Shown here: positions 37,397 through 47,219 of the stretch, in pieces
How the letters are laid out: every line of letters starts with the position of its first letter
Position numbering within the stretch: position 1 is the stretch's first letter
NCBI RefSeq assembly: GCF_000023145.1
Contig: NC_012704.1
Location: 248,001 to 312,000 of the forward strand
Length of the DNA stretch: 64,000 nt
DNA from: Corynebacterium kroppenstedtii DSM 44385
GTDB taxonomy: Bacteria; Actinomycetota; Actinomycetes; Mycobacteriales; Mycobacteriaceae
Direction: 5' to 3'
The notes under the pieces: generated by a model
The model's database searches: none
Seen by the model: the letters and a program-made list of their open reading frames with translations, nothing else
Told to the model about the DNA's origin: nothing
Translations under genes and position numbers: made by a program

Positions 37397-39766
37397 ATGG
37401 GCCGATTGGAGAGTTCTATTTCAGCCAGAAAGACGTCGACAATCCCTGACCATGAGGACGCGGACGACAATGACGCCGACAATGGCACAGGGAAAAAAGA
37501 CCCGACGAAAAATCAGGTAGCCGGTGGGTCTCAACCAACCAGGACCGTAGACCCGCCGGATGTGAACTGGCCGGTGTTTATCATTTCCGGCGTTCTCATT
37601 ATCTGCATTGCACTGTGGGCGATACTGGCACCCGATAACGCACTGTCCGTGCTGACGGACATCGTCGGAACAGTGTCGAAGAATGCTGGATGGTTCTATA
37701 TCCTCACCGCCACGGTGGCTGTGCTGTTCATGCTTGGCGTTGCCATCACCCGTGCAGGCCTCATCAAACTCGGGCCGGACCATGCGAAACCGCAGTTCGG
37801 CCTTTTCTCTTGGGCATCGATGCTTTTTGCCGCAGGTATCGGCATTGACCTGCTATTCTTCTCGGTGGCGGAGCCGGTTTCTCAGTATTACCACCCGCCA
37901 TCAGGTGATGGTGAGAGTATTGAAGCCGCACGTCAGGCCGTTGTTTTCACTCTGTTCCACTACGGGATCACAGGGTGGGCCCTTTACGCTCTGATGGGGA
38001 TGGCCTTCGGATACTTCGCGTACCGCCTGAATATGCCTCTATCCATTCGATCGGCGCTCTACCCACTCATCGGTAAGAGGATTCACGGACCCGCCGGCGA
38101 TGCCGTCGATATTGCGGCCATGTTAGGCACGGTTTTCGGTGTTGCTACATCATTGGGTATCGGCGTTGTTCAGCTCAATTACGGGTTGAAGGTCCTTTTT
38201 AACTTTCCCGAAAACTTAGGCTGGCAAATTGGCTTGATCGTGTTAGCCGTTGCGGTGGCCACGATTTCTGCAGTATCCGGTGTTGATAAAGGAATCAAAC
38301 GACTCTCAGAGATCAACGTGCTCCTCGCTATCGGGTTGATGCTTTACATCCTGGTCACAGGCCGAACAGCTTTCCTCTTCGATGCCTTGGTTATGAATGT
38401 TGGCGAATATGTCTCGAAGTTCCCCGGCATGACGATGGACACCTACGCCTTCTCCGGTGCTCAGGAATGGCTGAACTCATGGACGCTGTTCTTCTGGGCA
38501 TGGTGGGTGGCCTGGGCCCCCTTCATCGGCCTATTCCTGGCGCGCATTTCGCGTGGACGCAGTTTGCGGCAGTTCGTTGTCGGTACGATGTCCGTACCAT
38601 TTTTATTCGTCCTGTTATGGGTGTCCTTTTTCGGGAATTCCGCTCTGGATAAAGTTATTCACGGCGATAGCGATTTTGGTCATATGGCCGTCGATAAACC
38701 AGAGCGCGCGTTCTACCTCCTGCTCAATCAGTATCCGGCAGGCATGGTTGTGATGGCGGTAGCGTCGCTGATCGGTCTGTTGCTCTATATCACCTCTGCA
38801 GACTCCGCGGCATTGGTCATGAGTAACTTCACGTCGAAAATTACGGATTCTCAGCAAGACGGACGGTCATGGTCCCGTATTTTCTGGGCTGCCGCCGTCG
38901 GTGTTCTCACCATATCCATGCTGTTTGTCGACGGTATTCCCGCGTTGCAAAACGCAACGATCATTATGGGATTGCCATTCGCCATCGTCATGTATCTCGT
39001 GATGTACAGCTTGTTTAAGTCATTGCGTTTGGAACTATTACAATCCAAATCGAGTGCACGTGCTCTACATGGCGCAATGTCTAGCCGTGCTGCGCCTGCG
39101 GAAGCGGGAATGAACTGGAGGAAACGCCTCAACCGAGCCATGTCATTCCCGTCATATGCGCAGGTGGAAACATACATTGACAAGGTCGCTGCCCCTGCTT
39201 TGGACAAGGTGGCGAAGGCATGCAAGGAACGCGGCGCAGATGTTGAGTACACCCGGTCAATCGTCGAAGGACTGGGCTTGGCTCAGCTTGACTTCCGCGT
39301 GAAGTTTGGGAGCGACAAAGACTTCCGCTACCAAATTTATCCGACGCAGTATCCGATGCCGTCGTTTGCCGGCCGCATTCATCTGGATAGCGACAGTGAA
39401 GAACTGTATTACCGGTTGGAAATCTTCACCCTCACCGGTTCGCTGGGCTATGACGTTTATGGTTATACGGAATCTCAGCTCATCGAAAACGTTTTAGATT
39501 TGTATGAGAGGCATATGGAATTCCTTCACCTTCAATCCGATCTCCCGGGCGGTTCCGACTTGTCGGATAACGCCGATCCGGTCGTCGAATGGGTGGATGA
39601 TTATTCCGACTATGCTGCGGACAGTGCCGCTACAACAGGCAGTTCTGTGAGAAGTGAAAAACAAGGGGAAGCGGATCCGTCGGCCTCCACGGAGGAATCG
39701 ACCACAGCTGATCACTCTTCCTCAGCATCATCACAGAGTTCAGCCTCTCCACAAAACGAAAAATAA
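37397..39766 (+). CDS. betT: BCCT-family choline transporter, BetT type
   Basis: The 789 residues comprise a polar N-terminal tail (about 55 residues), then a 12-helix betaine/choline/carnitine transporter domain, then a large cytosolic C-terminal domain of about 240 residues. GLFSWASMLFAAGIGIDLLF and the substrate-box tryptophans in LFFWAWWVAWAPFIGLFLAR are BCCT signatures, and ISRGRSLRQFVVGT follows. The long C-terminal domain (YAQVETYIDKVAAPALDKVA and the beta-rich QLDFRVKFGSDKDFRYQIYP) is typical of BetT rather than BetP and is linked to osmotic sensing. The last 65 residues are Ser/Glu-rich and disordered. Context with betA and betB makes choline the substrate. Confidence 0.93.
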   Translation: MGRLESSISARKTSTIPDHEDADDNDADNGTGKKDPTKNQVAGGSQPTRTVDPPDVNWPVFIISGVLIICIALWAILAPDNALSVLTDIVGTVSKNAGWFYILTATVAVLFMLGVAITRAGLIKLGPDHAKPQFGLFSWASMLFAAGIGIDLLFFSVAEPVSQYYHPPSGDGESIEAARQAVVFTLFHYGITGWALYALMGMAFGYFAYRLNMPLSIRSALYPLIGKRIHGPAGDAVDIAAMLGTVFGVATSLGIGVVQLNYGLKVLFNFPENLGWQIGLIVLAVAVATISAVSGVDKGIKRLSEINVLLAIGLMLYILVTGRTAFLFDALVMNVGEYVSKFPGMTMDTYAFSGAQEWLNSWTLFFWAWWVAWAPFIGLFLARISRGRSLRQFVVGTMSVPFLFVLLWVSFFGNSALDKVIHGDSDFGHMAVDKPERAFYLLLNQYPAGMVVMAVASLIGLLLYITSADSAALVMSNFTSKITDSQQDGRSWSRIFWAAAVGVLTISMLFVDGIPALQNATIIMGLPFAIVMYLVMYSLFKSLRLELLQSKSSARALHGAMSSRAAPAEAGMNWRKRLNRAMSFPSYAQVETYIDKVAAPALDKVAKACKERGADVEYTRSIVEGLGLAQLDFRVKFGSDKDFRYQIYPTQYPMPSFAGRIHLDSDSEELYYRLEIFTLTGSLGYDVYGYTESQLIENVLDLYERHMEFLHLQSDLPGGSDLSDNADPVVEWVDDYSDYAADSAATTGSSVRSEKQGEADPSASTEESTTADHSSSASSQSSASPQNEK

Positions 39767-39796
39767 CGATCACGAGAAAGTGAGTGCAGACACTTT

Positions 39797-41341
39797 ATGT
39801 CGCAATCAACGACGCAAATGAAAACTGCCCCGACGCCGGCAGCCGAGCCGGAATCATTGTTCATCAATGGTGAATGGGGTTCTGCAATCGACGGTAAGAC
39901 ACGCACGATCACCTGTCCTGCTAACAATCAGGCAGTGGGTGTGGTCGCTGAGGCGTCAACAAAGGACACCGACCGCGCTATCGCCGCTGCTCGTGAAGCA
40001 TTTGATTCGGGTGTGTGGTCAGGATGGTCGGGCTTCGATCGCGGCCAGCTCCTCCTCGCCGTCGCGGACGGTATTGAGGAACGCAAGGACGAATTCGCGC
40101 TTGCGGAGTCGCTGGACACAGGCAAGCGACTGATGGAATCGAATGCCGATATGGATGACATCATCGGATGCTTCCGTTACTTCGGCAAGCTCGCTGGCAA
40201 CGACGCCGGACGCGTCGTCGACGCGGGTGATCCGTCGATAAGCTCACGTATTGTGCGTGAGCCGGTGGGCGTGTGCGGGCTGATTACCCCCTGGAATTAC
40301 CCGCTCCTTCAGGTTGCATGGAAGGTTGCGCCCTGTGTGGCAGCGGCGAACACGTTCGTCCTGAAGCCGGCTGAGCTGACTCCCCATACTTCTATGTTGT
40401 TGCTGGATGTGATGGATAAGGCCGGCTTGCCGAAGGGTGCAGGAAACCTGATCACCGGCGCCGGTAAATCGGCGGGCGCGCCGTTATCGAGCGACCCGCG
40501 CGTCGATATGGTGTCGTTCACGGGTGGCCTGGAGACCGGACGTCACTTGGCCTCTGAAGCATCTCTCACGGTGAAGAAAGTTGCCCTTGAGCTGGGCGGA
40601 AAGAACCCGAACGTCATCTTCGCGGATGCCGACTACGACGCCGCGCTGGATAACGCGATGAACGCTGCATTCGTCCACTCCGGCCAGGTGTGCTCGGCGG
40701 GCGCTCGGCTCGTCGTCGAGGAGTCCATTGCTGAGCGCTTCGTCACAGATCTTGTGGCCCGCGCGGAAAAGGTTCGCTTGGGTGGCCCGTTTGATGAGAA
40801 AGCGGAGACGGGTGCGCTGATCTCGGAGGCACACCGCGAGAAGGTCTCGAATTATGTGGCCCATGCGCGCGAGCAAGGTGCCCGCGTGCGGTGTGGCGGT
40901 GCTTTTGGTACCGGCCCGACAGCCGATGGCAGTGCGTCACTGGATGATGGCTGGTTCTACTTGCCGACGGTGATTGACCAGTGCACCCAGGACATGGATT
41001 GTGTTCACGACGAGGCCTTTGGCCCGACGGTGACGGTGGAGACCTTCTCGACGGAAGAGGAAGCCATTCGCATCGCGAACGACACGAACTATGGGCTGGC
41101 AGGGGCCGTGTGGACGTCCGACGCGGGCCGTGCAGAGCGCGTTGCTCGCGGGTTGCGGCACGGAACGATCTGGATCAATGACTTCCACCCCTACTTGCCG
41201 CAGGCGGAGTGGGGCGGTTTTGGCCAGTCCGGTATGGGCCGCGAGCTCGGCCCCACTGGCCTGGAGGAATACACCGAGCCGAAGCACATTTATCACAACA
41301 CGACGCCGGCCGTGACCGGGTGGTTTAGTCCCGAGGAGTAG
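39797..41341 (+). CDS. betB: Betaine-aldehyde dehydrogenase
   Basis: The protein is an NAD(P)-dependent aldehyde dehydrogenase of 514 residues. ITPWNYPLLQVAWKVAPCVA is the cofactor entry, ALELGGKNPNVIFADADYD carries the general-base Glu, and FVHSGQVCSAGARLVVEESI contains the nucleophile Cys. YGLAGAVWTSDAGRAERVAR and the IWINDFHPYLPQAEWGGFGQ segment match betaine-aldehyde dehydrogenases. It makes glycine betaine in the cytosol. It follows betT by 30 bases in the same operon. Its last 17 bases overlap the end of the convergent nagE gene, and no terminator is visible between them. Confidence 0.93.
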   Translation: MSQSTTQMKTAPTPAAEPESLFINGEWGSAIDGKTRTITCPANNQAVGVVAEASTKDTDRAIAAAREAFDSGVWSGWSGFDRGQLLLAVADGIEERKDEFALAESLDTGKRLMESNADMDDIIGCFRYFGKLAGNDAGRVVDAGDPSISSRIVREPVGVCGLITPWNYPLLQVAWKVAPCVAAANTFVLKPAELTPHTSMLLLDVMDKAGLPKGAGNLITGAGKSAGAPLSSDPRVDMVSFTGGLETGRHLASEASLTVKKVALELGGKNPNVIFADADYDAALDNAMNAAFVHSGQVCSAGARLVVEESIAERFVTDLVARAEKVRLGGPFDEKAETGALISEAHREKVSNYVAHAREQGARVRCGGAFGTGPTADGSASLDDGWFYLPTVIDQCTQDMDCVHDEAFGPTVTVETFSTEEEAIRIANDTNYGLAGAVWTSDAGRAERVARGLRHGTIWINDFHPYLPQAEWGGFGQSGMGRELGPTGLEEYTEPKHIYHNTTPAVTGWFSPEE

Positions 41342-43637
41342 GTTTTTCGACGGTAAACAGCGGCCGCATGGTCGTGACTGATGCGTTCTCCGTCGGGTCG
41401 GATGCCATGGTGATCTCCATGCGTCGGCTATCCATCACCACCACAGGAACAGTGGTGGGCCGGCTAGCTGCGGCGACGGCGGGCACATCGTATGTCACGA
41501 TCGGCTGACCTTGAACAACGTGGTCGCCCTTCGCGGCATGGACGGTGAATCCTTGGCCATTTAATTCGACGGTATCGATACCCAGGTGCACGAGGACGCC
41601 GATGCGGTCGTCGGTCATGATGGCGAAGGCGTGTGGGAACAGCTGCATGATGCGGCCGCTGACGGGGGCGACGGTCTCGAGGACGCCATCTTCCGGGCGT
41701 ATAGCGAGGCCACGGCCCACTGTTTCCGACGCGAAAGTTTCATCGTCCACCTGCGAAAGCGGGATAACTGTTCCGGGGATCGGCGCCCGGACCTGCAGTG
41801 GTCCGTGTGATTCTGCCGGATGTGAGCCTGTGGAACCTCCCGTATTCGCGCCGGGGGTTGGCGCGTCGCCTACCGCGTCGTCTGTCGCGTCGGAAGTAGC
41901 TGCTTGCTCGGGCATCGCTGCATCTGACGTCGGTCCTAAGCGTTGTGCTGTGCCAGCAACCGCGAGAGCTGCGTTGATTTCGTCTTTAAGGACATCGGAC
42001 TCTGTCCCAAAGACGGCTTGGACGCTGGTTCCGATTTCCATGACCCCGGACGCGCCCAGTGCTTGGAGCTTGTTCTTATCGACGGCGGCGGGGTTGTTGA
42101 CTTCCATGCGGAGCCGGGTTATGCATGCGTCCACGTTCGCGAGATTGTCCCGCCCGCCGAAAGCGTTAATAAGGGCTTCGGCCCGCGACGATGGCGTAGC
42201 TGAGCCTTGCGGGGCGGTGCTACCCGTTTTGGCAGGGGTCCCTTTAGACGGAGCATTGTTCGACGTCGTAGTGCCGGTGTCTGAGCCCGATTGATCGGTG
42301 TTGCCCGCTGTGCCGACCGTCGCGTCCGCTCGGCCTGGTGTGTGAAGGTTCCAATGAACGATGGCGAATCGGAATATGACGTAGTAGAGAACAGCGAACG
42401 CGAGCCCTTGAACGATAAGAAGAGGAATGTTGTGTGCGGCAGGGGCTGTGCCGTAGAGAATCAAATCGAGTAGGCCGGCGGAGAAAGAGAATCCCAGATG
42501 GATGTTCAGGAGCTCCGCAATGGCGAGGGATAGTCCCGTGAGCACCGCGTGGACAACGTAGAGAGGGAACGCTAAGAACATAAACGCGAATTCGAGTGGT
42601 TCGGTCACGCCGGTGAAGAATGCCGTCAGCCCGGCGGCCGAGAGGATACCGATCGCCGTCGCTTTTTGTCCCTTCTTCGCTGTGTGAATCATGGCCAGCG
42701 CCGCTGCGGGGAGACCGAACATCAGAATGGGATAAAAACCGGAGGTCAGCAGCCCCGCGGAGTGGTCGCCTGCGGCGAAGCGGGAGAGCTCGCCGGACAC
42801 AGTTCCGTCGGGTCCGTTGTAATCACCGTAAATAAACCACACATAGGTGTTCAGAATGTGGTGAAGTCCCACCGGAATGAGCATTCGGTTAGCGAACCCA
42901 TAAACGAACGCTCCTAATGCACCCGTTCCACCGATGAATCGGCCGATCGCCGTCAATCCTTCGTTGAAAATGGGATAAATGTACGACAGAACAAATCCGG
43001 TGATCAGCGTCGTTACTGAGACGACGATGGGTACGAATCGGCGCCCTCCGAAAAACCCGAGGTAGGATGGCAGTTTAATGTCGTGATACTTGTCGTATAG
43101 CCACGCGGTGAGCAGTCCAACGACGATACCACCGAATACGCTGTAATCGATGAGGGCTTGGTCGCCCGCGGAATCTTTAACTCCGTTGAGGACGAGCGGC
43201 GACATCTGCTTAAACACCGCCCCCATCACGAGGTATCCGGCGACGGCCGCCAGGGCTGTTGAGCCGTCGGCCTTCTTAGCGAATCCAATAGCTACGCCGA
43301 CCGCGAAGAGCAGCGGGAGCTGGGAGAAAAGCGCTTGTCCAGCGGCACTCATCGCCTCGAAGAAAGGGCCGATGACGGGGGTTTGGATCCTTCCGAGGAG
43401 GTCGTCTTGGCCTAATCTGAGAAGTATTCCCGCTGCCGGCAGGAGCGCGATGGGCAGCATGAGGCTTTTGCCCAATCGCTGAAGCTGGGAAAAATCGGGT
43501 CTATGAAACGTCCGTTTCGACATCGACGGTGACGCTTCGGGTAGCGACGACGAGGTGTCCGCCGTAGTGGGGAGCGAATCTGGCTGCTGGGGGTCCTCAG
43601 AATTTTTACGCGAGGACGAGCGCGTAGTACTTGTCAT
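41325..43637 (-). CDS. nagE: PTS permease EIICBA, N-acetylglucosamine (NagE) type
   Basis: One chain of about 770 residues has domains in the order C-B-A. The EIIC domain has about ten helices with GKSLMLPIALLPAAGILLRL and PVGLHHILNTYVWFIYGDYN, the latter pattern pointing to N-acetylglucosamine rather than glucose. EIIB follows, with the phosphocysteine in NVDACITRLRMEVNNP. EIIA ends the chain, with the phospho-His in IGVLVHLGIDTVELNGQGF. Pro/Thr/Ser-rich linkers separate the domains. It takes up and phosphorylates the sugar using HPr. I place the start at ATG 43637; TTG 43673 and ATG 43523 are alternatives. No nagA/nagB lie nearby, so the specificity call rests on the EIIC motif alone. Confidence 0.85.
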   Translation of the reverse strand: MTSTTRSSSRKNSEDPQQPDSLPTTADTSSSLPEASPSMSKRTFHRPDFSQLQRLGKSLMLPIALLPAAGILLRLGQDDLLGRIQTPVIGPFFEAMSAAGQALFSQLPLLFAVGVAIGFAKKADGSTALAAVAGYLVMGAVFKQMSPLVLNGVKDSAGDQALIDYSVFGGIVVGLLTAWLYDKYHDIKLPSYLGFFGGRRFVPIVVSVTTLITGFVLSYIYPIFNEGLTAIGRFIGGTGALGAFVYGFANRMLIPVGLHHILNTYVWFIYGDYNGPDGTVSGELSRFAAGDHSAGLLTSGFYPILMFGLPAAALAMIHTAKKGQKATAIGILSAAGLTAFFTGVTEPLEFAFMFLAFPLYVVHAVLTGLSLAIAELLNIHLGFSFSAGLLDLILYGTAPAAHNIPLLIVQGLAFAVLYYVIFRFAIVHWNLHTPGRADATVGTAGNTDQSGSDTGTTTSNNAPSKGTPAKTGSTAPQGSATPSSRAEALINAFGGRDNLANVDACITRLRMEVNNPAAVDKNKLQALGASGVMEIGTSVQAVFGTESDVLKDEINAALAVAGTAQRLGPTSDAAMPEQAATSDATDDAVGDAPTPGANTGGSTGSHPAESHGPLQVRAPIPGTVIPLSQVDDETFASETVGRGLAIRPEDGVLETVAPVSGRIMQLFPHAFAIMTDDRIGVLVHLGIDTVELNGQGFTVHAAKGDHVVQGQPIVTYDVPAVAAASRPTTVPVVVMDSRRMEITMASDPTENASVTTMRPLFTVEKPTPRD

Positions 43638-44014
43638 ACAACCTATGGTGGTGGCACCTGACGTGTGAATCAAGTGAGGTCTTCGTCACTTAAGGCGAAA
43701 CAAATTGAGCTGAGCCTTATTGATATGGCGGGGAGTAAGGTTTTAGTTCCTCTATCCTGTTAGGAAAGTGTTATACCAAGGGTTCGAAGTTTGGATGCGG
43801 TTGGCGTGAGTTTAGCTGGAAGTCACGCCCCGAGGATAAAAATCAGCTTGCATAGGTGAACTGCGGGGAAGGGGTCTGGTATAGGTCGGGTTCAACAAGC
43901 ATCGTCGTACCAGGTTATCCAGATTATCTTGTGTGTGATTATACGGCTAGTACTCGGTGTTCTGATTTATCTGAGATTCATGTTTTATCTGGATAAAATG
44001 CTAGGGAACTGATA
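43638..44014. other. AT-rich intergenic region upstream of nagE
   Basis: No gene. It contains the promoter region of nagE (minus) and leads into the decayed hydrolase on the plus strand. Base composition is visibly more AT-rich from about 43900, suggesting foreign or relaxed sequence. Confidence 0.6.
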
Positions 44015-44878
44015 GTGAAGAAGGTTCCACGGGGTATTCTCTATGTAGCTATCGTTATTCCTTCCGCTGCTGTGGATATTTATTAGTTGCGTACACCTAT
44101 TGATGTCTTGAGTAGAATGTTAAAAAATACTCCAGATTTATATTCAGCGGTTAATAAGTTTAAATATGGCAAGGTTGTGTAGAACAACTTCGATCTATAT
44201 TTTCCCAATGATGAGGAAACCCGAATTGGCAACCCGAGGATATGTATCGGCTTCTGTGAACTACACAACCAACACCGATGATCATCCCTCAAACCTGGAC
44301 AAAATGTACACGGAGATCAAGAACAGTGTGAAAGCTGTGGTTGCACAAGCCAAGCAACACGGATATCCGGTCAATCAAATGGCCATCACCGGGAAATCCG
44401 CTGGCGGTACCCTCGCGATGACGTACGCCTTCCGCGATGGGAAGGACAGTCCCGTTCCCCTGAAGTTTGTTTTCAGGAAGTCGGCCCCGCGAGCTTCCAA
44501 CCGGAGGAGTGGGCTGGCTCAGATGGTGATATTAAAGGCTACGGGAGAGACGAAAAGAAGTTCTTAACTGAATTGACGGGCGTGCATCTCAGTGATCATG
44601 ACATGGAGGATGGTTCTTATCACGAGCTTGCGGAACGTGTTTCTCCTTATCATTACGTTTCTGCTAATTCCGTAACCATGCTGATGGCATATGGAAAGAA
44701 AAACAAAATTGTTCCCTTTAAGGTTCATAATCGCTTATTAAGCGCCCTTGATAAAAATCACGTCCCCTACGACTATCACGTCTTCCCCCGGTCTGGGCAC
44801 GGTTTGTATTCGGACCCAGGCCAAGCAAAGAAGTACGTCCATAAACTTGGCGACTACTACGACAAGTACTTCGATTAA
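44015..44878 (+). pseudogene. Degenerate alpha/beta hydrolase (esterase/lipase) gene
   Basis: The pieces align to one membrane-anchored alpha/beta-hydrolase. A GTG at 44015 opens VKKVPRGILYVAIVIPSAAV (anchor), interrupted by TAG at 44084-44086. LRTPIDVLSRMLKNTPDLYS and KFKYGKVV follow, then a second TAG at 44180-44182, then NNFDLYFPNDEE. After that the oxyanion-hole HGGG region is missing and another frame resumes LATRGYVSASVNYTTN, with MAITGKSAGGTLAMTYAF as the nucleophile elbow. A T-run deletion at 44470-44473 shifts frame again before LTELTGVHLSDHDMEDG and the catalytic-His region VFPRSGHGLYSDPGQ. Two nonsense codons, a deletion and a frameshift show real decay rather than a single sequencing error. 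Confidence 0.85.
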
Positions 44879-45131
44879 CCGCTTCGCACAGCGCGGGCTT
44901 GTCCTCCTGATTCTCCATCAACTCCGACGCGAAATAGCTCTGCGCGGACCCAGCCAGTACTCTAGGCATGGTGTTTGCATCGAGGATGTGCTGAGGCCAG
45001 CGTCGTAAGTCAGTGCTGCAGTGCTGTACTGCTGGACCATAGTTTTGGACCATTGTGCTGGCGTCATGCCATTGGGGAACCTCGTCGCGCTGGTGAGCTG
45101 CGGTAGGCTCAGGATGTTGACGGAAGTGAAA

Positions 45132-47219
45132 ATGAAAGGGTTAGCGAGTATGAGCCAGGCCGGGAGTCAGGCTAAAAGTCGAGCTGTGGAGCGCCTTCAG
45201 CGCGTTATTCTGCCTCGCAGGGGGGAGCCGCACGATGTTCGCTCGTTGTACATGATCGAGTCGAAGGCGAATAAGTCGCGCGCTGTGCTCCATAGCCGCA
45301 CCGAGGCAACATTCCCGGCAGGCGCCGAGGTCAGCTTCGAAACCTATTTCAACGGGTTCCCGGCTTCATATTGGCGACGCTGGACCCAGCTGAAATCCGC
45401 CGTCTTGAAGCTCGAACTGCAGGGCGATGCCCGCGCTGACGTCTACCGGTCAAAAATCGACGGATCTCGCATTGCCGTTGAAGGCAAGATGACCGACGTC
45501 CTGGCCGATGACATTCACGCAACGACGGCCGAGGAGAGCACACAGGACACCATCGAGGGCGAGCCGTCATCCGCGGAGTCGACCGTATCGACACTGGAAT
45601 TTGAGGTCCCCCTGGACCGCTTCGAAGATGGTGGCTGGATCTGGTTCGACCTGACCTGCGAAACGGATGTCACCTTGTTGGCCGCCGGGTGGTATGCACC
45701 AGAACAACCTGGCCCCCAAACACTGCCCGACGGGTCGACGATCGGCCCTCAGGATAAATCCGTGACGATCGGTATTCCGACGTTTAACCGTCCCACCGAC
45801 GCCGTTGCCGCTTTAGAAGCCATCGCTTCCGACCCGGAAGTCGACGCCGTCATCGACGCGGTTTTGATGCCCGACCAGGGAACAAAGCACCCTGCCGATG
45901 AACCGGGCTTTGACGACGCTGTCAAGCACTTCGGCGATCGGTTCCACGAGTTCCGCCAGGGCAACCTGGGTGGATCGGGTGGTTACTCCCGCATTATGTA
46001 TGAGGCCCTGGGCGGTGCTGGCTCGGAAGAAGAGCGCAAACAGCGTGCCACCAAAGCTCCATTCATTCTTTATATGGACGATGACATCGCCATCGAACCT
46101 GATTCCATTCTTCGCGCACTCCAGGTTGCCCGGTACGCACGCCAGCCCATGTTGGTCGGCGGCCAGATGCTGAACCTGCAAGAGCGTAGCCACTTGCACA
46201 GCATGGGCGAGGTCATCGATCGGCATTCCTTCATGTGGACCTCGGCACCCCACGTCCACTACGACCACGACTTTTATCAATACCCGTTGCGTGACCGTCG
46301 AGATCATGGGCGGAACGCTAACGTCGATGTCATCACCTCGCGTGACCTCCACCGGCGTATCGACGTCGACTATAACGGCTGGTGGATGTGCATGATTCCA
46401 CGCGTCGTCGCAGAAACCATCGGGCAGCCGTTGCCGCTGTTCATTAAATGGGACGATGGTGAATACGGCCTCCGCGCCGGGCACGCCGGTTTCCCGACGG
46501 CGTCGTGGCCGGGTATCGCTATTTGGCATATGGCCTGGTCCGATAAGGATGATGCCATTGACTGGCAGGCATATTTCCACCTGCGCAACCGTTTGATCGT
46601 CGCTGCTATCGAGCAGGACGGTTCCATTTTGGGCATGTTGCAGTCGATGGCCAAGGCGACGACGAAGCACCTCATGTGCCTCGAGTACTCGACGGTCGCT
46701 ATTCAGAACGAAGCCATTAAGGACTTCTTGCGTGGCCCTGACCAGCTCTTCGACATTCTTGGCACCGCGCTCCCGCGTATTAATGAGTTGCGCAAAGAGT
46801 ACCCGGATGCCGTCGTGTTGCCCTCAGCGTCAGCGGTTCCGCCGGCGAAGGGTGGCCCGAGGAATCTCACAAAGATCCCGCTTAATCCCTTAGCTAAGGT
46901 GTCGACGCTGTCGAAAGCTCTGAAAAAGCAATTCTCACCCAATGATGGTGACCCCGAGGTTCCCGACGTTAACCTTCCGCCGATTGAGGCTCGCTGGTTC
47001 TCCTTGTCGCGTGTCGACGGAGCTACGGTGACGACGGCCGACGGCCGGGGAGTTGTGTTCCGCAAACGTAACCGCGCCAAGGCCGTGAAACTGGCCCGCG
47101 AGTCGATGCGCCTGCAGAAGGAAATTTACGATCGCTTCCCTGAGATGCGTCAGCTGTATCGCAAAGCTCACCCCAAGCTGACCAGCCGCGAAGGATGGAG
47201 CACGATCTTTGAACGCTAA
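45132..47219 (+). CDS. glfT2: Galactofuranosyltransferase GlfT2
   Basis: The protein is about 695 residues. An N-terminal beta-sandwich (about 1-190) is followed by a GT-A domain: VTIGIPTFNRPTDAVAALEA, then ILYMDDDIAIEPDSILRALQ with the metal-binding DDD. The acceptor region has FIKWDDGEYGLRAGHAGFPT and IAIWHMAWSDKDDAIDWQAY, the conserved WDDxE and HxxW of GlfT2. It polymerises alternating beta-1,5/1,6 galactofuranose onto the lipid-linked galactan primer, using UDP-Galf from Glf. ATG 45132 follows GGAAG; ATG 45150 is equally plausible. The longer open frame upstream has no support. It overlaps the next gene and begins the arabinogalactan/mycolyltransferase cluster. Confidence 0.95.
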   Translation: MKGLASMSQAGSQAKSRAVERLQRVILPRRGEPHDVRSLYMIESKANKSRAVLHSRTEATFPAGAEVSFETYFNGFPASYWRRWTQLKSAVLKLELQGDARADVYRSKIDGSRIAVEGKMTDVLADDIHATTAEESTQDTIEGEPSSAESTVSTLEFEVPLDRFEDGGWIWFDLTCETDVTLLAAGWYAPEQPGPQTLPDGSTIGPQDKSVTIGIPTFNRPTDAVAALEAIASDPEVDAVIDAVLMPDQGTKHPADEPGFDDAVKHFGDRFHEFRQGNLGGSGGYSRIMYEALGGAGSEEERKQRATKAPFILYMDDDIAIEPDSILRALQVARYARQPMLVGGQMLNLQERSHLHSMGEVIDRHSFMWTSAPHVHYDHDFYQYPLRDRRDHGRNANVDVITSRDLHRRIDVDYNGWWMCMIPRVVAETIGQPLPLFIKWDDGEYGLRAGHAGFPTASWPGIAIWHMAWSDKDDAIDWQAYFHLRNRLIVAAIEQDGSILGMLQSMAKATTKHLMCLEYSTVAIQNEAIKDFLRGPDQLFDILGTALPRINELRKEYPDAVVLPSASAVPPAKGGPRNLTKIPLNPLAKVSTLSKALKKQFSPNDGDPEVPDVNLPPIEARWFSLSRVDGATVTTADGRGVVFRKRNRAKAVKLARESMRLQKEIYDRFPEMRQLYRKAHPKLTSREGWSTIFER

